Assembly: GCA_023389315.1 (NCBI GenBank)
Contig: JAEWEQ010000019.1
Coordinates: 1-59,698, forward strand
Direction of reading: 5' to 3'
DNA from: Actinomycetes bacterium
GTDB taxonomy: Bacteria > Actinomycetota > Actinomycetes > Actinomycetales > Actinomycetaceae
Length of the DNA stretch: 59,698 nucleotides
Part shown: positions 44,386 to 51,147 of the stretch, piece after piece
Numbering within the stretch: position 1 is the stretch's first letter
How the letters are laid out: each line of letters begins with the position of its first letter
Notes under the pieces: model-generated
Database searches by the model: none
Told to the model about the DNA's origin: nothing
Seen by the model: only the letters and a program-made list of their open reading frames with translations
Translations under genes and position numbers: made by a program

Positions 44386-45342
44386 TTAGGCGACGGTGCC
44401 GGGAACCGCGTTTCCGTCCTCGTCCAACAGGCCGGCGCCCACCAGCACCGCGCGGATGGCTTCCACGTTTTCACCTTCCAAGGCGGCCACCGGTTCGGGC
44501 ATGCGGTTGGAGTCGAATACTCCCAGCAGCATGAGGGCAGTTTTGAACGCTCCCACGCCCGCGCCGTAGCCCACCGCACCACGGGTGACGGTGACGATGC
44601 GCATCAGGTAGGCCAGGCGGTCTTGTTCGCGGCGCACGCTCTCCCAGTCTCCCGCTTGGTAGGCGTTCCACTGGCGCACGTACCCCCACGGATCCACGTT
44701 CGCCAAGCCGGGCACAGATCCGTCCGCTCCCGACATGTAGGACCCGTCCACTACTACTTCATGTCCGGTCAGCAACTGCAGGGGCCTGCCCGCGGCCGCG
44801 TTGTCGGCCGCCAGGAAACGGAAGGACACGTCGTCACCGGAGGAGTCTTTCACCCCGGCGATCACGCCGTCAGCAGCTAGGCGCATAATCAGGTCGTTGG
44901 GGAGTTTGACGTGGACACACACGGGGATGTCGTAGGCGAAGATCGGCAGGTCGATGGCTTCGTGCAGCAGGCGGAAGTGGCGTTCTATTTCCGCAATACC
45001 GCCCAGCGCGTAGAACGGTGCGGTCGCCACAATCGCGTCCGCCCCCATTTCTTTGGCAACCTTGGCGTGTTCAATGACGCGCGCGGTTTCAGTGTCGATA
45101 CATCCCACGAGGACGGGCACGCGGCCGGCAACGATGCGTACTGCGGCGGCGGTGATCTCGCGGCGGCGCGCGTCGGTGGAGAAGACTACCTCCCCGGAGG
45201 AGCCGAGTACGAACAGGCCGTGCACTCCGGCGTCGATCATGCGGTTGATGGTGCGTTCAAAACTTGCTTCGTCGAACTCGCCCGTTGCCGTCAGCGGCGT
45301 CACCACGGGGGGTACGACACCGCGAATGGTTTTACTACTCAT
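44386..45342 (-). CDS. nanA: N-acetylneuraminate lyase / dihydrodipicolinate synthase family
   Basis: TIM-barrel aldolase of 318 residues. In this operon it should cleave N-acetylneuraminate to ManNAc and pyruvate. The Schiff-base lysine is in GVKDSSGDD near residue 168, the tyrosine in FAYDIPVCV near residue 140, and the G(S/T)xGE carboxylate motif is LGSSGEVVF near residue 47. These are shared by all DHDPS-family enzymes, so the substrate call depends on nanK and nanE beside it. I start at the ATG at 45342 with AGGAAGAAAAG upstream, not at the further in-frame start at 45378. One dispersed octamer lies in its last codons and another in the gap to nanK. Confidence 0.85.
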   Translation of the reverse strand: MSSKTIRGVVPPVVTPLTATGEFDEASFERTINRMIDAGVHGLFVLGSSGEVVFSTDARRREITAAAVRIVAGRVPVLVGCIDTETARVIEHAKVAKEMGADAIVATAPFYALGGIAEIERHFRLLHEAIDLPIFAYDIPVCVHVKLPNDLIMRLAADGVIAGVKDSSGDDVSFRFLAADNAAAGRPLQLLTGHEVVVDGSYMSGADGSVPGLANVDPWGYVRQWNAYQAGDWESVRREQDRLAYLMRIVTVTRGAVGYGAGVGAFKTALMLLGVFDSNRMPEPVAALEGENVEAIRAVLVGAGLLDEDGNAVPGTVA

Positions 45343-45359
45343 TTCTTTTCTTCCTGTTT

Positions 45360-46196
45360 TTATTTCCGCGGCGCGCATTCGGCGTCGGTGGGGTGCAAGA
45401 GGGAGGGTGCCGCCGCCAGCAGGGTACGGGTGTATTCGTGCTGCGGGTGGTTAAGCACTTGCGCGGCCGGGCCTTCCTCCACTATCTGTCCGCCATTCAT
45501 AACCACGATCCGGTCCGACACGTACCGCACGGTCTGGATGTCGTGGCTAATGAACACCATCGCCAAACCCAAGTCGCGTTTGAGATCCGACAGCAGGTTC
45601 AGGATCTGGGCGCGCACCGACACGTCCAGGGCGGAGGTGGGTTCGTCAGCGATGATCGCGTCGGGTTTGAGCGACAGGGCGCGGGCGATGGCTACGCGCT
45701 GGCGTTGCCCACCGGATAACTGTCCAGGGAGCGCATCCAGCACGGATTCGGGCAAACCCACCATGGAGATCAACTCATGTACCCGATCTTGGCGTTCTTT
45801 GCGTGACCCAATGTGGTGCACCACCAGCGGGTCCAGCAGTTGGTCGCGCACACTCATGCGGGCGTTGAGGGCGGTGGCGGGGTCTTGGAAAACCACTGAG
45901 ACGACGCGGCCGATTTCCATCCGGTCGCGGGCACTGCGGTTGGTCACGTCGGTGCCTTTGAACAGTACTTTCCCGGCGGTGGCGGACTGCAGGCCGCACA
46001 TGACGTTGGCGGTGGTGGATTTACCACAGCCAGATTCGCCGACAATCCCGATGGTTTCCCCCGGCATGAGCGACAGGTTCACTTTGCGCACGGCGTGAAC
46101 TTTGTGCGGGTTCAGCAGCGGGCCGGTGCGGGAACGGAAAGTCACTTCCACATCCCGCAGTTCGATGATCGCGGTTTCGGCAGTTGCGTTACTCAT
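45360..46196 (-). CDS. Dipeptide/sialic acid-type ABC ATPase (DppF-like)
   Basis: ATPase of 278 residues of the Dpp/Opp family. Walker A is GESGCGKSTT near residue 53, the signature LSGGQRQRVAIARAL near residue 153, Walker B AIIADEPTSALDVS near residue 172, H-loop VFISHDIQTV near residue 208. The C-terminal region (HPQHEYTRTLLAAAPSLL) is the oligopeptide-type extension. Its ATG overlaps the end of the fused permease/ATPase gene by 4 bases. In an operon with nanA, nanK and nanE the substrate is probably sialic acid or a sialylated oligosaccharide, as in the Sat-type sialic acid transporters of the Dpp family. The naming of the substrate is inference. Confidence 0.9.
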   Translation of the reverse strand: MSNATAETAIIELRDVEVTFRSRTGPLLNPHKVHAVRKVNLSLMPGETIGIVGESGCGKSTTANVMCGLQSATAGKVLFKGTDVTNRSARDRMEIGRVVSVVFQDPATALNARMSVRDQLLDPLVVHHIGSRKERQDRVHELISMVGLPESVLDALPGQLSGGQRQRVAIARALSLKPDAIIADEPTSALDVSVRAQILNLLSDLKRDLGLAMVFISHDIQTVRYVSDRIVVMNGGQIVEEGPAAQVLNHPQHEYTRTLLAAAPSLLHPTDAECAPRK

Positions 46197-48193
46197 CGCT
46201 GGGTTCCTTCCGTGCTGGCCGTTTCAGTTCCCGGTTGGGTGGCGTAGTAGTGGTAGGTTCCAGGTACCGCCACCATCACCGGTCGGGTCTCCAACCCCAC
46301 GTCCGGGTGGGAGGAGCGCGGCGCGAACCGGTCACCGGAGGGGAAGTCCTTCGGGCTGGGTACGGTACCGGGCACTTGGTGCAGGCGACTGGAGGACGCT
46401 TCGATGGAGGTGACCGATCCCAGTAGGCCGCGGGTGTATTCGTGGCGCGGGTCGGTCAGCAGCTCCGTGGTGGAGCCCTGTTCCACCACTTGGCCGGCGT
46501 ACATCACGGTGATGGAGTGGGCGACTTTCGCCACCAACGCCAGGTCGTGAGAGACGAACACCATGGCGAATCCCAGTTTTTCACGCAGTTCGTTGAGCAG
46601 TTCAATGACCTGCTTTTGTACCGTCACGTCCAAGGCGGTGGTCGGCTCGTCCGCGATCACCAGTTTCGGGTCGCGGGTCAGGGCCATGGCGATGAGTACG
46701 CGTTGGCGTTGCCCGCCGGAGAGTTCGTGCGGGTACGACTCCAAGGTTCGTTTCGGGTCCAGCCCCACCAGGGTGAGCAGTTCTTCCGCGCTGCGGGTAC
46801 CGCCGCGTTTGGTTAGCTGACGCATTTGGTTCTTAATCAGCATCGAGGGGTTGAGGCTAGAGAGCGCATCTTGGTAGATCATGGCGATCTCGTGACCGCG
46901 CAACGCGTTGTGTGCCTTGGGGTTGAGGCCCACCAGGTTTTGACCGTCGAAGATGATCTCTCCGCTGATCTGCGCGCGCGGGTCCAACAGTCCCATGATC
47001 GCCAGTGAGGTGATGGACTTACCGCATCCGGATTCACCCACCAGGCCCATGGTTTCACCGGGGCGCACTTGGAAGGAAACGTGGTCCACCACGTTGACGT
47101 CCCCGTGGCGGGGGAATTTGATGCACAGGTCGCGCACGTCCAGCACCGGTTCGGCTTGCGAGGTCGGTTGCAGGCGGTCGGTGCGTTTACCTTCGGCGTC
47201 CTTCAAGGCAGCTAGCGACGCCGCTAGGGAGTCGGCTTGCTCACGGTAGGCCGCCACCGGGTCGGTCAGGAGGCGATCTTCTTTACGACGCGCCGCTTGG
47301 TCAGCTTCGCTGGTGGGGGCGGCCGCGGTGGGGGCTGCCACCATGGCGTCGGTGATGCCTTCGGACAGGACGTTCAAACACAGCACGGTGATCATGATCA
47401 GCAGGCCCGGGAAGGTGGCTTGCCACCAGTAGCCGTAGAGCACGCCTTCCTTCGCGGCGGCCAAGATGTTACCCCAGGTGGGGGTGGGCTCGGGAATGCC
47501 GGCGTTAATGAAGGACAGAGAGGCTTCGAAGACGATGGCGTCAGCTACCGACAAGGTGGTGAACACCATCACCGGGGCCGCAATGTTGCGGGTGACGTGT
47601 TTGACCAAGATCCAGGGGGCGCGCGCACCGGAGACGATGACGGCTCGCACGTAGTCTTTGCCGTATTCGGAGATCACGTTGGCGCGCACTACGCGGGCAA
47701 TCTGGGGGATGTATAGCACACCGATGGAGATGATGATGCCGATCATGGATTGCCCCAGGATGGACACGAATACGGCGGCGAGGGCGATGCCGGGCACCGA
47801 CATCACGATGTCAATGATGCGCATGATGATCTCGGAGATCCAGGTGCGGGTCACGGCCGCCAGCGCACCGATGATGGAGCCCACGATGAGGGCGAAGAAG
47901 GTGGCGGACAGGCCGATCACCAGGGAGTAGCGGGCACCGTAGATTACGCGAGAAAGCACGTCGCGACCCAGGTTGTCGGTGCCGAAGAAGTACTGACCCG
48001 AGGGTGCTTCGTAGGTGGATTCAATGGCCAGCGGGTCGTGGGGTGAGATCCACGGCGCCAGGATCGCCACCACGATTAGGATCCCGATCACGATCAGTGA
48101 TAGGCGTGAGCCTACGGTCATGTTGGTGAAGCGGTTGAAGCGTACTCCCGGGCGGGAGGCTTTGTCGATGATGTCGCGTTTTCCAAACAGCAT
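46193..48193 (-). CDS. Fused DppC-like permease and DppD-like ATPase
   Basis: A 666-residue protein combining two transporter parts that are usually separate. Residues ~1-300 are a DppC permease: FFGTDNLGRDVLSRVIYGARYSL near residue 68 and the EAA-like region AVIVSGARAPWILVKHVTRN near residue 185. Residues ~300-350 form a charged linker with AAPTAAAPTSEADQAARRKE. Residues ~350-640 are a DppD ATPase with Walker A GESGCGKSITS, signature LSGGQRQRVLIAMAL, Walker B LVIADEPTTALDVT and the C-terminal HEYTRGLLGSVTS. DppF overlaps its end by 4 bases. Fusions of this type occur in other actinobacteria, and the two halves look intact, so I do not regard it as an assembly fault. Confidence 0.92.
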   Translation of the reverse strand: MLFGKRDIIDKASRPGVRFNRFTNMTVGSRLSLIVIGILIVVAILAPWISPHDPLAIESTYEAPSGQYFFGTDNLGRDVLSRVIYGARYSLVIGLSATFFALIVGSIIGALAAVTRTWISEIIMRIIDIVMSVPGIALAAVFVSILGQSMIGIIISIGVLYIPQIARVVRANVISEYGKDYVRAVIVSGARAPWILVKHVTRNIAAPVMVFTTLSVADAIVFEASLSFINAGIPEPTPTWGNILAAAKEGVLYGYWWQATFPGLLIMITVLCLNVLSEGITDAMVAAPTAAAPTSEADQAARRKEDRLLTDPVAAYREQADSLAASLAALKDAEGKRTDRLQPTSQAEPVLDVRDLCIKFPRHGDVNVVDHVSFQVRPGETMGLVGESGCGKSITSLAIMGLLDPRAQISGEIIFDGQNLVGLNPKAHNALRGHEIAMIYQDALSSLNPSMLIKNQMRQLTKRGGTRSAEELLTLVGLDPKRTLESYPHELSGGQRQRVLIAMALTRDPKLVIADEPTTALDVTVQKQVIELLNELREKLGFAMVFVSHDLALVAKVAHSITVMYAGQVVEQGSTTELLTDPRHEYTRGLLGSVTSIEASSSRLHQVPGTVPSPKDFPSGDRFAPRSSHPDVGLETRPVMVAVPGTYHYYATQPGTETASTEGTQR

Positions 48194-48196
48194 GGG

Positions 48197-49153
48197 TCAC
48201 ACCGTCCGAATCCGGGGGTTGATGAGGACGTAAAGCAGGTCCACGATGATGTTGATAACGATGAAGGACAGGGCCACTACCAGCACCACGCCTTGCACCA
48301 GGATCGGTTCGTTTCCGTTGATACCGTCGAACATGACGGTGCCCATGCCGGGCAGACCGAAGATGACCTCGATGACGATGGCACCACCGATGAGGTAACC
48401 AATTTTCATACCGAGGACGGTCACCGGGGTGATCAGGGCGTTGCGCAGTACGTTGCGGGCGATTACTTCACCCTTGGGTACGCCCGCCCCGATGGCAGTG
48501 CGTACGTAGTCTTTGTCGAGTTCTTCCACCATGGAAGTGCGGATGATGCGGGTGAGTTGGCCAGCTACCGGCAGTCCGAGGGCGAAGGCCGGCATGAGGA
48601 TGCGTTTTAACCAGCCGGAGGGGTCGTCGAAGAAGGGTGGCAAGATGCCCGAGCCCGGTAGTAGTCCGAGTTTGATTTGGAATACGTAGATAAGTAGTAC
48701 ACCCAGCCAGAAGGAGGGAGTGGCGATGGCGATGATGGACAGCACGCGGATGACTTGGTCGGGCCATTTGTCGCGGTAGAGGGCGGCTAGGACACCGAGG
48801 ATTACCGCGAGCACCACTGCAATGATCAGGCCGAAGAAGGTCACTTGCATGGTGATGGGGAAGGCGTCGGCGATGCGTGCTGATACGGGGGCTTTGGTGA
48901 CGCCGTAAACACCTAGATCACCTTGGAAGAGACCTACGATGTATGAGAAGAACTGTTCAATCCAGGAACGGTCGAAGCCCATTTCGTGGCGGTAGGCTTC
49001 CAACTGTGCGGCGGTGGCGTTTTCCCCGAGGGCGGCCACTGCCGGGTCGTACTTTGAGAACGACATGAGGAAGAACACCAGCAGGGTCACGCCGAATGCC
49101 ATGATCGGCAGGGCGATGAGGCGCCTTCCTAAGAGTCTGATCAGGTTGTTCAC
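48197..49153 (-). CDS. DppB-like ABC transporter permease
   Basis: Permease of 318 residues with about six membrane spans. The N-terminal LLGRRLIALPIMAFGVTLLVF, the loop YDPAVAALGENATAAQLEAYRHEMGFDR and the EAA region VRTAIGAGVPKGEVIARNVLRNALITPV near residue 205 are typical of DppB/OppB. It pairs with the DppC half of the fusion encoded 3 bases downstream. A 15-bp hairpin lies between this gene and the upstream binding protein gene. Confidence 0.93.
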   Translation of the reverse strand: MNNLIRLLGRRLIALPIMAFGVTLLVFFLMSFSKYDPAVAALGENATAAQLEAYRHEMGFDRSWIEQFFSYIVGLFQGDLGVYGVTKAPVSARIADAFPITMQVTFFGLIIAVVLAVILGVLAALYRDKWPDQVIRVLSIIAIATPSFWLGVLLIYVFQIKLGLLPGSGILPPFFDDPSGWLKRILMPAFALGLPVAGQLTRIIRTSMVEELDKDYVRTAIGAGVPKGEVIARNVLRNALITPVTVLGMKIGYLIGGAIVIEVIFGLPGMGTVMFDGINGNEPILVQGVVLVVALSFIVINIIVDLLYVLINPRIRTV

Positions 49154-49186
49154 AATGTGTCTTTCCAGCTGGGGTTTTGACGTGTA

Positions 49187-49221
49187 ACGGCGGTGGGGTA
49201 GGGCGACTACCCCACCGCCGT
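49187..49221 (-). other. Intercistronic hairpin between binding protein and permease genes
   Basis: ACGGCGGTGGGGTAG (49187-49201) is fully complementary to 49207-49221 with a 5-base loop. On the minus strand it follows the binding protein stop. No T-run follows, so it is more likely an mRNA-stabilising or partial terminator hairpin that lets the binding protein be made in excess, a common arrangement in ABC operons. Confidence 0.65.
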
Positions 49222-49260
49222 GTGTTTAGAGGCTGTACCTCAGATGTGGTTTTGCGGAAC

Positions 49261-50829
49261 TTACTTCAGTTTCGCGTCGAGGAAGCTCAGGCCGGTGGTG
49301 CCCAGCGCCTTGTATTCAGAGAACACGTCGTTCTTCACGGCGGTGGATACCTTGCGGTGGAACAGCGGGTAGAGCGGTACTTCCTCAGAGAGGATGTCGA
49401 AGCATTCGTTCCAGGCTTGCTGCTGGGCGTCACCTTCGGCGGCGATCGCCTTGTCCATGGCGGCGTGGAGCTTCTTGTAGCCTTCGGAGCCGTTCCAGAA
49501 GCTACGCTGCTTGGTCCATACGTTGTCGCCGTACCACCAGTTCATCAGCAGGTCGGGGTCGTTACCGAAGACCGAGGGGTCGCCGGGGGCCAGCAGCATG
49601 GTGAAGGTGGCGTCGTCCTTGTCGGTGATCTCCGGGTAGAGGGCGGAGGACTTCATGGACTGGATGTCAACGTTGATGCCGATTTCAGCCAGGTTGTTCT
49701 TGATCTGGGGTGCCAGTTCGGTCAGCCACTTGTGGTCGGTGGTGTACAAGGTGGTGGTCACCGGGCTGGTCACACCGGCTTCTGCCAACAGGGCCTTGGC
49801 CTTTTCCACGTCGTAGGTGTAGACGTTCTTGGCCTGGTTGTAGTTGGCGAAGTTCTTCGGCAGGAAGGAGGTAGCGGCTTCCGCTTGGCCTTCCAGCTGG
49901 TTGTCGATCAGTTTCTGGGTGTCGATGGCGTAGAGCACGGCTTGACGTACCTTCGGGTTGTCGAAGGGAGCCTGCTTGGTGTTGAACATCATGAACGCCT
50001 GGTTGAAGCCCTGGACGGTTTCGATCTTGGCGCCGGAGCTTTCCAGGGTCTTGAAGGCCTTGGCGGGCACGTTTTCCATCACGTCGGTGTCACCTTGCTG
50101 CATGGCGGTCACGCGGGCGGTGTCATCGGTGTTTACGTTCCACACCATGGTGGGGGCGATTGCCGGGGTCTTGCCGTTGTAGTGCTCGTTCTTTTCGAAC
50201 TTCACCACCTGTTCGGTGATTTCGGCGTACTTCCAGGGGCCGGAGCCGATCGGCTTGGCGGTCATTTCTTCCGGGGTGGAAGCAGCCGGGGTGACGCGCA
50301 CCAGGGAGAGGCGTTCTTTCAGCAGCGGGAACGGCTGCTTGAGCTTGATGGTGACAGCCCCATCGGTGGCTTCCATGGACTCAATGAATGCCAGCATGGA
50401 TACGTAGAGGGAGCCCTCTGCAGTGGTCTTCTTGAAGGAGGCGGCCACGTCCTCGGCGGTGACGGGGTCACCGGTGGAGAACTTCGCGTCGGCGCGCAGC
50501 TTCACTTTGTATTCAGTGTCGGAAACCTTTTCCGGGTCACCGTCTGCCAGCGCTTCGTGTGCTTCGAAGGTGGTCATGTCCAGGTCGTACAGACCTTCGG
50601 TGACGTGCCAGTTACCTGCCAGGGCGAGGGCGCCGGAGGTAGTGGCCGGGTCGAACTTCAGGCCGGCGTAGGCAACTTGTGCAGTGATGGTATCTTTCGC
50701 GGGCGCGTCCGAACCACCGGTGCTGGTGCTGGTGCTGCTGGAGCCGCCACCGGAGCAAGCCGTAAGGGTGAGCGCAAACGCGGCGGTAATGGCGCCGAGC
50801 TTGGCCACTTGACGATGGAGCTTTCGCAT
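49261..50829 (-). CDS. Family-5 ABC binding lipoprotein of the sialic acid operon
   Basis: Solute-binding protein of the DppA/OppA family (522 residues), first gene of the nan operon. The signal ends in the lipobox LTAC near residue 25, followed by a Ser/Gly/Thr linker (GGGSSSTSTSTGG). Family-5 features include DTITAQVAYAGLKFDPATTS, the ALADGDPEKVSDTEYKVKLRADAKFSTGDPVTAEDVAASFKK segment (residues ~95-135) and FLPKNFANYNQAKNVYTYDVEKAKALLAEAG. Its likely substrate is sialic acid or a sialyl-glycan, based on context only, as the same family also binds peptides. GAGGAGAAT lies before the ATG. It is divergent from the sialidase gene, and the promoter region between them carries paired GntR-like boxes. 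Confidence 0.9.
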   Translation of the reverse strand: MRKLHRQVAKLGAITAAFALTLTACSGGGSSSTSTSTGGSDAPAKDTITAQVAYAGLKFDPATTSGALALAGNWHVTEGLYDLDMTTFEAHEALADGDPEKVSDTEYKVKLRADAKFSTGDPVTAEDVAASFKKTTAEGSLYVSMLAFIESMEATDGAVTIKLKQPFPLLKERLSLVRVTPAASTPEEMTAKPIGSGPWKYAEITEQVVKFEKNEHYNGKTPAIAPTMVWNVNTDDTARVTAMQQGDTDVMENVPAKAFKTLESSGAKIETVQGFNQAFMMFNTKQAPFDNPKVRQAVLYAIDTQKLIDNQLEGQAEAATSFLPKNFANYNQAKNVYTYDVEKAKALLAEAGVTSPVTTTLYTTDHKWLTELAPQIKNNLAEIGINVDIQSMKSSALYPEITDKDDATFTMLLAPGDPSVFGNDPDLLMNWWYGDNVWTKQRSFWNGSEGYKKLHAAMDKAIAAEGDAQQQAWNECFDILSEEVPLYPLFHRKVSTAVKNDVFSEYKALGTTGLSFLDAKLK

Positions 50830-50889
50830 GAATCATTCTCCTCTTCGTTGAGTATGTGCTAGTGCCACAAATTGAACACCCCACACAGG

Positions 50890-50903
50890 ATGTCTGACAA
50901 CTA
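50890..50903. promoter_or_regulatory. Candidate GntR/NanR box upstream of the nan operon
   Basis: ATGTCTGACAACTA on the plus strand reads TAGTTGTCAGACAT on the minus strand, near the FCD GntR consensus TNGTNNNACNA (TTGTCAGACAT, last base off). It lies about 60-75 bases before the binding protein start. A matching word occurs before the sialidase gene at 51120-51132. Confidence 0.5.
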
Positions 50904-51119
50904 CTCTAGATGATGGCGTTTTGCCAGGCCACCCTTGTTATCGTTCTGTTACTTGAAATGGCACCTGACCCGAGGGAACACGCTCCCTTTTACGTGATTT
51001 TTGATAAGAATTGGTGCTTTTTGACCCTCGAATTCACGCCATTCCCCTTCCGCGCACCGACGATGCGGACTGTTCTGGCTCGCTCCCCGCGACCCGGGGC
51101 TTTCGCTAAACTGAATTGA
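50904..51119. other. Divergent promoter region of the sialic acid cluster
   Basis: About 215 bases with no gene, part of a ~320-base gap between the binding protein and sialidase genes. TAAACT at 51107-51112 is a possible -10 element for the sialidase promoter. Otherwise I see only A/T-rich patches. Confidence 0.4.
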
Positions 51120-51132
51120 CATCAGACAACTA
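51120..51132. promoter_or_regulatory. Candidate GntR/NanR box upstream of the sialidase gene
   Basis: CATCAGACAACTA shares the core CAGACAAC-like word (TTGTCTGATG on the other strand) with 50890-50903. It lies just downstream of a possible -10 element and directly before the AGGAG, so a bound repressor would block the sialidase transcript. Confidence 0.45.
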
Positions 51133-51147
51133 GGAGTTGTGATCGCG

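Noticed and set aside
44911..46098. 395-codon frame on the plus strand across nanA and dppF
   Set aside because: It lies opposite two well supported genes, has no known domain and mixes unrelated low-complexity segments.
49177..50862. 561-codon open frame opposite the family-5 binding protein
   Set aside because: It is the shadow of a GC-rich gene with clear lipobox and family motifs on the minus strand. It has low-complexity Gly/Val text and no ribosome binding site.
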